From the NCBI GenBank assembly GCA_934511365.1, contig CAKSWC010000001.1:124001-188000 (forward strand): 64,000 nucleotides of DNA. Reading direction: 5' to 3'. Below the pieces are notes generated by a model that made no database searches, was not told where the DNA came from, and saw only the letters and a program-made list of their open reading frames with translations. The stretch is from an uncultured Eubacteriales bacterium (lineage in GTDB: Bacteria; Bacillota; Clostridia; Oscillospirales; Acutalibacteraceae). Shown piece after piece: positions 40,840 through 48,507 of the stretch (position 1 is its first letter; the number at the start of each line of letters is the position of its first letter). The position numbers and the translations under genes are program-made.

Positions 40840-41505
40840 TTAACCTCCTAAAACAGTTCTTTGAAGTGTTAAGGGAAACACATTTTCAGTATCTTCAAGC
40901 CGGGCTGAAAGGTCGTCTCGCACCGTTGTCATCACAAGAGGAAGAGACGAAAGCTCACACAGCTTTTGAACAAGGGGAAAGGTTTCTTTAATATATTCAA
41001 CGGTTGTTTGAACGCCGACATTGGAGTTGTTGACAATGCCGGTGAAAGAAAGCGAGCAGGCGTTTTCAATCTCGCGCATAACGCAGAGCGCCTCCTCTGG
41101 CGTTTGAGTAAGTGGGCGATAAAAATTCACAACAAAAAGCATTTCAAAGCTTTCGCTCTTTTGAATGAGCGGTACAAATCTTCCGAGCGCAACGGCTCCC
41201 CTGTCATCGCCGCCGATATCAAGAACGCTGTAGTTATCCTTCCGGCAAAACGGCGCATACATTTCTGACGGCAGAGCCGGAATGTCAAGGTTTGACGCGG
41301 CGTATGACGAGCAGATAAGCTCAATTCCTTTTTCTTTAAAATCCTCTTCGCTGTCCTTCGTTCTGAAATACGGATTGACAATGTCAAGGTCAAGAATGCT
41401 GACGTTTTCATGCTTCCTTCTAAGGTCAAAAGCGTAATTCACGGCAACATTGGTTTTTCCGCTTCCGTAATGACCGCAGAAAACAGTGATTCTTTTTTCT
41501 TCCAT
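40840..41505 (-). CDS. MinD/ParA-like P-loop ATPase in the 2-oxoacid oxidoreductase operon
   Basis: 221 residues; AAGGAG lies ~10 nt before ATG. The deviant Walker A GHYGSGKTNVAVNYAFDLRR and the SILDLDIVNPYFRTKDSEED block place it in the CobQ/CobB/MinD/ParA superfamily; VNFYRPLTQTPEEAL and GIVNNSNVG follow. Only 4 nt separate it from the ferredoxin subunit. No membrane helix or Cys scaffold is seen. I infer an accessory function for the oxidoreductase, such as maturation or cofactor insertion, purely from context. Confidence 0.75.
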   Translation of the reverse strand: MEEKRITVFCGHYGSGKTNVAVNYAFDLRRKHENVSILDLDIVNPYFRTKDSEEDFKEKGIELICSSYAASNLDIPALPSEMYAPFCRKDNYSVLDIGGDDRGAVALGRFVPLIQKSESFEMLFVVNFYRPLTQTPEEALCVMREIENACSLSFTGIVNNSNVGVQTTVEYIKETFPLVQKLCELSSLPLVMTTVRDDLSARLEDTENVFPLTLQRTVLGG

Positions 41506-41529
41506 TGTATCGCTTCTCCTTAAAGCTTC

Positions 41530-43803
41530 TTAAAGCTTATGTCTGATGATTTTTCCGCTTATGGTTTTCGGAAGATCCTCGCGGAATTCAACAATTCTCG
41601 GATATTTATACGGCGCAGTGTGGGTTTTAACATAGGTTTGAATCTCTTTTTTGAGTTCTTCCGTTCCCTCTGTTCCCTTTGTCAGAACAATGCAGGCTTT
41701 AACAACCTGTCCTCTGACCTCATCCGGAGCGGCACAGACGCCGCATTCAAGAACATACGGAAGCTCCATGATGACGTTTTCAATCTCGAACGGTCCGATG
41801 CGATATCCGGAGGACTTGATAACGTCATCAACGCGGCTGACATACCAGAAGTAGCCGTCCTCGTCGCGCCAGGCAACGTCTCCGGTGTGATACATTCCGT
41901 CATGCCACGCTTCCTTTGTCTGCTTTTCGTCGCCATAATAGCCCATAAACAGTCCGCAGGGAACTCTCTTGTCCGTTCTGACAACAATTTCTCCGGGTTC
42001 GCCGTCCTTAACGGGGTTTCCGTCCGGGTCAACAACGTCAATGTCATAGGTCGGAACAGCTTTGCCCATTGCGCCGGGCTTTGGACGTGTTCCGTAAAGA
42101 TTGGCAATGGTGAGGGTTGTTTCGGTCTGACCGAAGCCCTCCATGATGGTGAGTCCGGTTGCTTCCTTGAATCGGTTGAACACCTCGGGATTGAGCGCCT
42201 CGCCGGCCGTTGTTGCATATTTGATTGAGGAAAGGTCATAGGCGGAAAGGTCCTGCTTAATGAACATTCTATACATTGTCGGCGGTGCGCAGAAGGTTGT
42301 GATGTTATACTTTTTGAACATCGGAAGAATTTCCGAGGCGTCAAAGCGGTCAAAGTCATAGGTAAAGACCGCACCCTCGCACATCCACTGGCCGTAAAGC
42401 TTGCCCCAAAGCGCCTTGCCCCAGCCGGTATCGGAAATTGTGAAGTGGAGTCCGCCCTCGTGAACATAGTGCCAATATTTTGCGGTGATGTAATGGCCAA
42501 GAGCATATTTATAATTATGACAGGCAATTTTCGGATAGCCCGTTGTTCCGGATGTGAAGAACATGAGCATCGGGTCTGCGCCGCAGGCCGTTTTTTCGGT
42601 TCTTGGGAAGTAGCCGCGGAACATTGTGTATTCCTCATCAAAGTTATGCCAGCCCTCGCGGCTTGAGCCAACAAGGATTTTGACCTGAAGGCCGTCATAG
42701 TTTTTTGCCGCCGCGTCAACGTGATCCGGGGTATTATCGTCCGCAGTGCAGACAATGGCCTTGACTCCGGCCGCCTTGAAGCGGTATTCAAAGTCATGTT
42801 CAAGAAGCTGATGCGTTGCCGGAATTGCTATTGCGCCGAGCTTATGCAGCGCAAGAATTGTGAACCAGAACTGGTAATGGCGCTTGAGAACGACCATGAC
42901 CTTGTCTCCCTTTTTGATTCCGAGGCTCTTTAGGTAATTTGCCGTTCTTGCCGAACCGTGCTTCATGTCTCTGAATGTGAAGCGGCGCTCGGTTTTGTCC
43001 TTTGAAATATGCAGCATTGCAAGCTTATCGGGACTTTTTGCCGCAATGGCGTCAACAACGTCATAGGCAAAATTGAACTTATCCTCGTTTTTGAATTCCA
43101 TTGAAACAAGGCGGCCGTCATAGTCCTCCTTTGCCTCAACAAAGTTTTCAACGGCGAGCGGAGCTTTTGCGGTGCGCGCTTCAACAACGGTTTTCTGAAT
43201 CGCCTTTTCGTCAATCTTTTCATCGCCGGAAACAACAACCGCAAGGAAAAGGCAGTCCTTTCCGTTCATTGCAATCATTCCGTGGGGAGTTGAGCTTTTG
43301 TAATAGATGCTGTCTCCCTCCTCAAGGATTTCTGTGTGGTCGCCGACTCTGACCTTGAGCGTACCTTTGAGAACAAGGTCAAACTCCTGGCCGCTGTGGG
43401 TGGTTGTATGTATGGGCTTGTTCTGAAGCTCTTCGGAGTATTCATATTTTACCCAATAGGGTTCGGCAAGCTTATTGCGGAAAAGCGGAGCGAGGTTTGA
43501 AATTTCAATTCCGTCCTCCTTTGCCGTTCTTGTTCCCTGACCCTTCCGCGTCACGGTGTATGAGGAAAGGTGGGCACTGTGGCCCTCAAGGATGTCTGTA
43601 ATGCCGATGCCGAACGCGAGGGCGCACTTATGAATGAACGTGAACGGAAGATCAACTCCGCCGGATTCATACTGAGAATACGTTTCAGCCGTGAGATTTG
43701 TTCTGTCTGCCATCTCCTGAACGGAAAAGCCGATAATCTCACGCATCTCACGGATTCTTTCGGCAATAACTCTGATTTCATCTGTAAGACCTGTGTTCTG
43801 CAT
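41530..43803 (-). CDS. XRE-cupin-acyl-CoA synthetase fusion (AMP-forming)
   Basis: 757 residues, CGGAGG 9 nt before ATG. Residues ~11-73 are an XRE helix-turn-helix (REMREIIGFSVQEMADRTNL). Residues ~115-192 are a cupin_2 barrel (HTTTHSGQEFDLVLKGTLKV, SSTPHGMIAMNG). Residues ~240-757 are a medium-chain-type acyl-CoA synthetase with P-loop FTSGTTGYPK (416-425), GFGQTETT, YHTGDVAWRDEDGYFWYVSR and the C-terminal catalytic Lys in LPKTISGKIIRHK. The first two parts are the usual XRE-cupin regulator. The enzyme converts a carboxylic acid plus CoA and ATP to acyl-CoA and AMP. As first gene behind a T-box and upstream of a branched-chain-type oxidoreductase, branched short-chain acids are the likely substrates. 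It may sense its own ligand and control transcription. Confidence 0.92.
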   Translation of the reverse strand: MQNTGLTDEIRVIAERIREMREIIGFSVQEMADRTNLTAETYSQYESGGVDLPFTFIHKCALAFGIGITDILEGHSAHLSSYTVTRKGQGTRTAKEDGIEISNLAPLFRNKLAEPYWVKYEYSEELQNKPIHTTTHSGQEFDLVLKGTLKVRVGDHTEILEEGDSIYYKSSTPHGMIAMNGKDCLFLAVVVSGDEKIDEKAIQKTVVEARTAKAPLAVENFVEAKEDYDGRLVSMEFKNEDKFNFAYDVVDAIAAKSPDKLAMLHISKDKTERRFTFRDMKHGSARTANYLKSLGIKKGDKVMVVLKRHYQFWFTILALHKLGAIAIPATHQLLEHDFEYRFKAAGVKAIVCTADDNTPDHVDAAAKNYDGLQVKILVGSSREGWHNFDEEYTMFRGYFPRTEKTACGADPMLMFFTSGTTGYPKIACHNYKYALGHYITAKYWHYVHEGGLHFTISDTGWGKALWGKLYGQWMCEGAVFTYDFDRFDASEILPMFKKYNITTFCAPPTMYRMFIKQDLSAYDLSSIKYATTAGEALNPEVFNRFKEATGLTIMEGFGQTETTLTIANLYGTRPKPGAMGKAVPTYDIDVVDPDGNPVKDGEPGEIVVRTDKRVPCGLFMGYYGDEKQTKEAWHDGMYHTGDVAWRDEDGYFWYVSRVDDVIKSSGYRIGPFEIENVIMELPYVLECGVCAAPDEVRGQVVKACIVLTKGTEGTEELKKEIQTYVKTHTAPYKYPRIVEFREDLPKTISGKIIRHKL

Positions 43804-43860
43804 TGTTTTTTACCTCCGTAAAATTTAGTTGCCATAGATTTATTTTGAAACGGGCAAAAC

Positions 43861-43899
43861 AAAAAGCCCGCCCCAAAGTTCAGTAACTTTGAGACGAGC
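43861..43899 (-). terminator. Regulated terminator of the T-box leader
   Basis: 15-bp stem: RNA of 43885-43899 pairs with 43866-43880 (with several G-U pairs), loop of 4, then a U run (complement of A before 43866). Its 5' arm overlaps the antiterminator's 3' arm, as needed for switching. Confidence 0.92.
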
Positions 43900-44189
43900 G
43901 TAAATTCTTACTGCCCGCGGTACCACTCAAATTGCGGTTTTCAAAACCGCCGCTCTTCGGACTCAAGCAAGCCCTATGCATTAACGCAGCAATCACGGAA
44001 GACGCCTACCGGCTTTCAGGAAAGAAAGTGTTCAGGTCTCCGGCTCGGAAGCGATGGGAACTGAGAAGTGTTGATATCGGGCTTCCACCACACCCCGACT
44101 CGCTGAAAAAAACAGGAACTCTTCCGTCTTCGTCATAGCCTTTATTCGCTTGGCCGCAGAAGCGGCCATCAAACGGGAAATATTAAGTT
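43866..44189 (-). promoter_or_regulatory. T-box riboswitch leader of the acyl-CoA synthetase/oxidoreductase/ilvE operon
   Basis: The minus-strand RNA holds all T-box parts. Stem I base is GGCT-ATGAC-GAAG pairing with CTTC-CG-AGCC (k-turn), with a TCGGG/CCCGA stem around a GGTG-containing loop. A stem III hairpin GCGGTTTTGAAAACCGC precedes the T-box bulge GAGTGGTACCGCG (complement includes 43916-43926), with TTTGAG/CTCAAA closing the antiterminator. In the specifier loop ...CCATCG, just 5' of CTTCCGAGCC, the triplet AUC followed by purine G reads Ile; this reading is inference. Uncharged tRNA should stabilise the antiterminator and allow transcription. Confidence 0.93.
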
Positions 44190-44195
44190 TTTAAC

Positions 44196-44224
44196 AGTGT
44201 ATCACCGGAAAAAGGTTTTGTCAA
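44196..44224 (-). promoter_or_regulatory. Sigma-A promoter of the T-box operon
   Basis: Minus strand TTGACA (44219-44224), 17 nt, TACACT (44196-44201). Perfect -35 and a good -10, placing the start of RNA near 44189. Confidence 0.9.
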
Positions 44225-44273
44225 GAACTTTCAAGGAAAAAGCGCAGACAAATTACTTCCTCAAACGGCAATA

Positions 44274-44537
44274 TTATTCGGCAAAGCCGGATTCAACAAG
44301 CTTAACAAGAGCTTCAACAGCCTGCTCCTCATCGGGGCCGCCGGCAATGATGCGGATATCGGTTCCGCCCATGATGCCGAGGGAAAGAACGCCGAGAAGG
44401 CTCTTTGCGTTAACTCTTCTTTCTTCCTTTTCAACCCAGATGGATGACTTGAATTCGTTGGCTTTTTGAATGAAGAAAGTCGCCGGACGGGCGTGAAGTC
44501 CAACCTGATTTTGAACTTTAACATCTTTTACAAACAT
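44274..44537 (-). CDS. ptsH: HPr-family phosphocarrier protein
   Basis: Start ATG 44537; 87 residues. The phosphorylated His is in QVGLHARPATFFIQKANEF, and the regulatory Ser in VNAKSLLGVLSLGIMGG, the residue HprK would phosphorylate. No ptsI is adjacent, so it may be a PTS HPr or a Crh-like regulator; the intact His favours HPr. Confidence 0.93.
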   Translation of the reverse strand: MFVKDVKVQNQVGLHARPATFFIQKANEFKSSIWVEKEERRVNAKSLLGVLSLGIMGGTDIRIIAGGPDEEQAVEALVKLVESGFAE

Positions 44538-44597
44538 AACACAATATCTCCCACGCACAATATAAATTACAATTACTTATTTTCAGATTGCCCGAAT

Positions 44598-44625
44598 ATT
44601 ATACCACAAATTTTTTCATCGTCAA
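44598..44625 (-). promoter_or_regulatory. Sigma-A promoter of ptsH
   Basis: Minus strand TTGACG (44620-44625), 16 nt, TATAAT (44598-44603) with extended TGG. Confidence 0.8.
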
Positions 44626-44771
44626 CAGTAAAACGACAGTTAATCCGCCGTTTTTGAGCATTTTGGCTGCAAGCCTAAATGTTAGCTTAAATAAAAGCTC
44701 ATTTTTGTGCATTTCAACTATAATATTTCCGCTTTTCAATGCACTATGCACAATTTAAAACTGCTTTTGAT

Positions 44772-44807
44772 GACAAGGAAGCCGCTTTTTCGGCCTTGTT
44801 TTTTGTT
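44772..44807 (+). terminator. Plus-oriented intrinsic terminator without an upstream gene
   Basis: CAAGG...GCCG pairs with CGGCCTTG around a T loop and is followed by a long T run on the plus strand only. Neighbouring genes (ptsH, trmD) are on the minus strand. It may end a short plus transcript starting near a TATAAT at 44720-44725, though no good -35 is seen. Confidence 0.6.
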
Positions 44808-44827
44808 TTTCCGCTCTTTTCAAACAA

Positions 44828-45571
44828 TCAGTCGGCGTTTTTTCCGGTTTTGAGGGAACAGATAAACTCCCTGTCCTTTTTTGAAAGCTCGGCGTTTTCA
44901 AGCATATCCGGACGGCGCAGGAAGGTCCTTTCAAGCGCCTTTTCGCGCCTGAATTTTTCAATGTTTGCGTGGTGTCCCGATAACAGTATATCCGGAACGG
45001 CTCTTTCGTGCCACACAGGCGGCCGTGTATACTGCGGATATTCAAGCAGGGAGGAATAATGGCTCTCCTCGGTGAAGCATTCCTCGTTTGAAAGAACGCC
45101 GGGGAGCATTCTTGAAACGCTGTCGGCAACAATGAGTGCCGGAAGCTCGCCTCCCGTGAGAACGTAATCGCCAACGGAGATTTCCTCGTCAACAATTTCT
45201 TCAATAACGCGCTCGTCAACGCCCTCATAATGGCCGCAGAGAATTGCAAAGCCGTCAAGCTTTGAAAGCTCGCGAACGCGCTGCTGGGTCAGAGTTTTCC
45301 CCTGGGGAGACATATAGATGAGGTGAACCTTTTTTCCAACCTCATCGCACAAAGCCTTATAGCAGTCATAAATCGGCTGAACGCCCATTATCATGCCCAT
45401 TCCTCCGCCGTAAGGCGCATCATCGACCCTGCGGTGTTTATCGAGCGAATAATTGCGGATTTGGCGGCAGTTGATCTCAACGAGATTTTCTTTCCGCGCG
45501 CGGCCAACAATGCTTTCGGAAAGGACGCTCTCGCACATCTCCGGAAAAAGGGTAAGAATGTCAATCCTCAT
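44828..45571 (-). CDS. trmD: tRNA (guanine37-N1)-methyltransferase TrmD
   Basis: Start ATG 45571 inside the end of rimM (11-nt overlap); 247 residues. Trefoil-knot SPOUT motifs: VDDAPYGGGMGMIMGVQPIY, LCGHYEGVDERVIEEIVDEE, SVGDYVLTGGELPAL. It methylates G37 of tRNAs reading CNN codons and prevents +1 frameshifting. rpsP is absent upstream, but the rimM-trmD pair is kept. Confidence 0.98.
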   Translation of the reverse strand: MRIDILTLFPEMCESVLSESIVGRARKENLVEINCRQIRNYSLDKHRRVDDAPYGGGMGMIMGVQPIYDCYKALCDEVGKKVHLIYMSPQGKTLTQQRVRELSKLDGFAILCGHYEGVDERVIEEIVDEEISVGDYVLTGGELPALIVADSVSRMLPGVLSNEECFTEESHYSSLLEYPQYTRPPVWHERAVPDILLSGHHANIEKFRREKALERTFLRRPDMLENAELSKKDREFICSLKTGKNAD

Positions 45572-46082
45572 CGTCAAAAATCCCCCTGAGCGGTCTGATT
45601 TTTATCACGCCGTTTTCAACATCGGTGTCAATAACAACCGTAGGGATAGCCGGAAGAAGATATTCCCTCCCCTTTTCGTCCTTAACGTGCCAAACATCGT
45701 TTGCGCCGGTTTCGCTCACATCAGAGAGCGTGCCATAGACAACACCCCCGTTGTCCGCGTCAACAACCGAGCAGCCGATGAGATCCTGAATGAAATATTT
45801 GTTTTCCGGAAGTTTCGCGTCGTTTCTGTCCATGTATAAAACCTTGTTGCGAAGCTGATTCGCCTTGTCAATGCTGTCCGTACCCTCAAGGGCAAGAATA
45901 ACAATGTTTCCGTGCGGACGGCAGGAAAGCACCTTAACGCCCCTTTCGCCGTTTTTGTCAAACCAAAGCGTTTTGAAGCGTTTGAAAAACTCCGGCGAAT
46001 CGCACCACGGGTCAACGCGAACCTCTCCGCGGATTCCGTGGGTATTGACAATTTTTCCAATTTCAAGATATCGTTTAAGCAT
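45561..46082 (-). CDS. rimM: Ribosome maturation factor RimM
   Basis: 173 residues. YLEIGKIVNTHGIRGEVRVD at the start, a PRC-barrel second half with YFIQDLIGCSVVD and EYLLPAIPTVVIDTDVENGV. It assists 30S head assembly. The RBS is weak (AAAGGT ~16 nt before ATG). Confidence 0.96.
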   Translation of the reverse strand: MLKRYLEIGKIVNTHGIRGEVRVDPWCDSPEFFKRFKTLWFDKNGERGVKVLSCRPHGNIVILALEGTDSIDKANQLRNKVLYMDRNDAKLPENKYFIQDLIGCSVVDADNGGVVYGTLSDVSETGANDVWHVKDEKGREYLLPAIPTVVIDTDVENGVIKIRPLRGIFDDED

Positions 46083-46126
46083 ACAGTATTCAGAGTGTAC
46101 CTTTCATAAGTATATAAAATCAACAA

Positions 46127-46162
46127 GGCAGACTCAGTTAATCAGCGGATACCGAGTCTGCC
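46127..46162 (-). terminator. Terminator after the 43-aa microprotein gene
   Basis: 9-bp stem GGCAGACTC/GAGTCTGCC (46154-46162 with 46127-46135) in minus RNA, followed by a U-rich stretch TTGTTGATTTT. Confidence 0.65.
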
Positions 46163-46187
46163 TGCGCCGGTTAAAAACGGGTTAATT

Positions 46188-46319
46188 TCATCTGTTCTTG
46201 GTCGGGTCAATAATCCAGTCCTCATGAACCTCCTGCTTGAGGATATGGCAAAGGAATCTGTAAAGATAGTTCCACATATCAATGAGAATGATTTCAACCT
46301 GCTTGAGAGCGTCCTGCAT
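46188..46319 (-). CDS. 43-residue microprotein, unknown function
   Basis: ATG at 46319 follows GGAGG by ~8 nt and the frame runs 43 codons to TGA: MQDALKQVEIILIDMWNYLY begins it and VHEDWIIDPTKNR ends it. The first 30 residues form a predicted hydrophobic/amphipathic helix; the tail is polar. A consensus promoter lies upstream and a hairpin terminator downstream, so it is a complete monocistronic gene. Length below common ORF cut-offs explains why it would be missed. No family recognised. Confidence 0.75.
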   Translation of the reverse strand: MQDALKQVEIILIDMWNYLYRFLCHILKQEVHEDWIIDPTKNR

Positions 46320-46354
46320 GGGTCTTTCCTCCTTTATTAAAAATTTACAAAAAT

Positions 46355-46383
46355 ATTATACACCATTCAAAGCCTTTTTTCAA
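46355..46383 (-). promoter_or_regulatory. Sigma-A promoter of the microprotein gene
   Basis: Minus strand TTGAAA (46378-46383), 17 nt, TATAAT (46355-46360). Very close to consensus. Confidence 0.85.
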
Positions 46384-46407
46384 CAGTTGGTTCAATATTT
46401 TTAAAAT

Positions 46408-46434
46408 GTCCGGCGGCCGCAGTGACCGCCGGAC
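46408..46434 (-). terminator. Terminator of the metallophosphoesterase gene
   Basis: 9-bp stem GTCCGGCGG/CCGCCGGAC just after the stop at 46444; the following U run is modest (CATTTT). Confidence 0.7.
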
Positions 46435-46443
46435 GGAAAATCT

Positions 46444-48153
46444 TTATCCGAGTGAAACTTTAAGAACATTTGAAACATAGGCAAGGAAGGCCTTGAGGAA
46501 CTCAACAACCTTTTTGATAATTCCGACTATGTTTTCAACGCCGAGCTTTCCGTTAACTTCGCCATAAGCCGGAAGGTCAACATTTTTATCTCCCGGTTCG
46601 CTGTCAACCATAATGGTGTCAAGAACCGGAGCAAAAAGTGCGGTTGCAACGGCAATGCCGAATTCGCCGTCCGAGTTATGGGTGAAGATGAGCTTTTTAA
46701 GGTTAATTCCAAGCTTCGCCGGGTCAACATTAATAAGCTTGAACACCGCGTTAAAAACGGCAAACTTCAAATCGTTCGGAACGCCCTCAAAAGCGTTGGC
46801 AAGAAGAACCGCAACGCACTTGACGGCAAGCTTCATTTCGGTGCTGTCTCCGGCAAAGTTTTCGTCGCCGGAGAAATGGGCTTTCATAAGCACCATGGCT
46901 ACGTCAAAACCGGTCTTATAATCGCTTTTCGGGAGCGTGATACCGTATGTCTTTGCGGTTGCCTGAACGCTGTCCTCGCCCCCATAAAGCGGAGCAAAGA
47001 TGAGCTTCTTTGCTCTTTTGCAAACGCCGTCAAGAGTGTCATGGATAACGGAGTCCTTGGTCTTGATAAGCTCGCAGAGAGTGTCTGCGTTGAGAAAATA
47101 ATTGACGGCATATCTGCACGTTTCGTCAAAAAGCTCATTTGAATAGGCCGGAAGATCGGTTGAAAGCATTTTGAGCGCCTTTTCGCTGTGGCCTTTTGCA
47201 AGAAGGGCGGTGTTATGTATTTTTGAAACGGACTTTGTTCTGACCTCAACCTTTTCGTCTGAGAAAGTAACAAGGCGATACTCAACCGGACAAACCAAAA
47301 GCGAGGGTGCGGAAAGGTCATAAACCTCATTGCCCTTTGCGCTGGTGCGCTTTGCAATGTCTCCAACATGCTTGTGTCCGGTGAAAACGTACTTGATTCC
47401 TGCGTCCGCAAACTTTGAGGAAACAACGCGCCAGTTTTCAACAACAAAGGCTGTCAGAAGCTCATGCAGGGGAAAGTGAGACATAATAGGGTGGTGCATC
47501 ATTGCAATAACTTTCTTTCCCCTTTTCTGGGCTGCTGCGGCCTGTTCATAGATCCATGAATAAAGCTCGTCGGTAATACCGTCGCGCGTTTTTCCGGGGA
47601 GATTGGAGTCGATTGCAATAAGAGTATAGTTATCGTCAAGGTCGGTAACATAAGAGCAGGTGTTTTTATCCTGGGCATAGGACTGAGCAAAGCCGAGGTT
47701 ATAGTAAGTTTGGCGGAAGAACTCAACGCCGTCCTTAGCCATGTTGTAATAGTCATGGTTGCCGGGGACAACATAGATGGGAACGCCGCTTTCCTTTTGG
47801 AAGCTTTCAAGATAGGCTGCAAGCTTTTTGTGCTGTTCGGCCGTACCCTTGTTCGTCAGGTCGCCCGTGATGAGGATATACTTTGCACCGTTTTCAATGG
47901 CCTCGCGCATGAACGAGTCAACAACGCCGTATGATTCATCGTGAAGGCTTGCAAAAGCGCCTTTGTTTCCAAACATACCGTCGCCGTTGATATCGCTGAT
48001 GGTTTCGGCCTCCGTTGTGTGAATGTCGCTTGCAACGGCAACCTTCAGCGCGTCCGCCGCTTTTTCATCGGCCGCACCGGCGCAAAGCGCAAAGCAGGAA
48101 AGCGCCATAAGAGCGGCAAGGAAAACGCTGAGCGTTTTTTTGAATGTTTTCAT
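46444..48153 (-). CDS. Secreted calcineurin-like metallophosphoesterase
   Basis: Start ATG 48153 with AAAGGAG ~11 nt upstream; 569 residues. Signal peptide MKTFKKTLSVFLAALMALSC through ALCAGAA. Metal-binding motifs in order: VAVASDIHT, ITGDLTNKG, VPGNHDYYN, MMHHPIMSHF, FTGHKH. The insert SDINGDGMFGNKG looks like a calcium-binding loop. The C-terminal ~250 residues are helical and unrecognised. It probably hydrolyses a phosphoester outside the membrane; substrate unknown. Confidence 0.88.
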   Translation of the reverse strand: MKTFKKTLSVFLAALMALSCFALCAGAADEKAADALKVAVASDIHTTEAETISDINGDGMFGNKGAFASLHDESYGVVDSFMREAIENGAKYILITGDLTNKGTAEQHKKLAAYLESFQKESGVPIYVVPGNHDYYNMAKDGVEFFRQTYYNLGFAQSYAQDKNTCSYVTDLDDNYTLIAIDSNLPGKTRDGITDELYSWIYEQAAAAQKRGKKVIAMMHHPIMSHFPLHELLTAFVVENWRVVSSKFADAGIKYVFTGHKHVGDIAKRTSAKGNEVYDLSAPSLLVCPVEYRLVTFSDEKVEVRTKSVSKIHNTALLAKGHSEKALKMLSTDLPAYSNELFDETCRYAVNYFLNADTLCELIKTKDSVIHDTLDGVCKRAKKLIFAPLYGGEDSVQATAKTYGITLPKSDYKTGFDVAMVLMKAHFSGDENFAGDSTEMKLAVKCVAVLLANAFEGVPNDLKFAVFNAVFKLINVDPAKLGINLKKLIFTHNSDGEFGIAVATALFAPVLDTIMVDSEPGDKNVDLPAYGEVNGKLGVENIVGIIKKVVEFLKAFLAYVSNVLKVSLG

Positions 48154-48355
48154 CGTTTGGGATACTCCTTTCGACTTTTGTCGTTTAATTCGATTTATTT
48201 TAGCATAAGCGGCGGCTAACTTGTTTCCGAATTCAAAAATAAACATCTTTTATATATCAATAGTTAAAAAATTGTTTATAATAATTTGCTCAAGAGAATC
48301 ATATTCGGAGTTTTTTAAGCCGGAGATAAAAAATAAAAAAATTTTTCAAAAACAC

Positions 48356-48384
48356 TTGATTTTTTTTGGATTGATTGGTATAAT
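48356..48384 (+). promoter_or_regulatory. Promoter of the tRNA-Pro gene
   Basis: TTGATT (48356-48361), 17 nt, TATAAT (48379-48384), extended TGG before the -10, 13 nt before the tRNA. Confidence 0.8.
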
Positions 48385-48397
48385 CATTTTCGCGCTT

Positions 48398-48474
48398 CGG
48401 GGTGTGGCGAAGTTTGGTATCGCGCTTGGTTCGGGACCAAGAGGCCATGGGTTCAAGTCCCGTCACTCCGACCA
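48398..48474 (+). tRNA. tRNA-Pro, anticodon CGG
   Basis: 77 nt with encoded CCA. The acceptor CGGGGTG pairs with CACTCCG; the anticodon stem CTTGG/CCAAG holds the loop TTCGGGA, giving anticodon CGG (reads CCG); the T arm is GGGTTCAAGTCCC. Bacterial tRNA-Pro begins with C1, which fits. Followed by an intrinsic terminator. Confidence 0.97.
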
Positions 48475-48476
48475 GT

Positions 48477-48507
48477 AAGCAGGTTTTTTAACCTGCTTTA
48501 TTTTTTT
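48477..48507 (+). terminator. Intrinsic terminator of tRNA-Pro
   Basis: AAGCAGGTT/AACCTGCTT stem (9 bp, 4-nt loop) and TATTTTTTT. Confidence 0.93.

Noticed and set aside
41682..42803. 373-codon minus-strand frame inside the acyl-CoA synthetase
   Set aside because: Out-of-frame shadow of a gene with full catalytic motifs; low-complexity Arg/Ser/Pro-rich translation.
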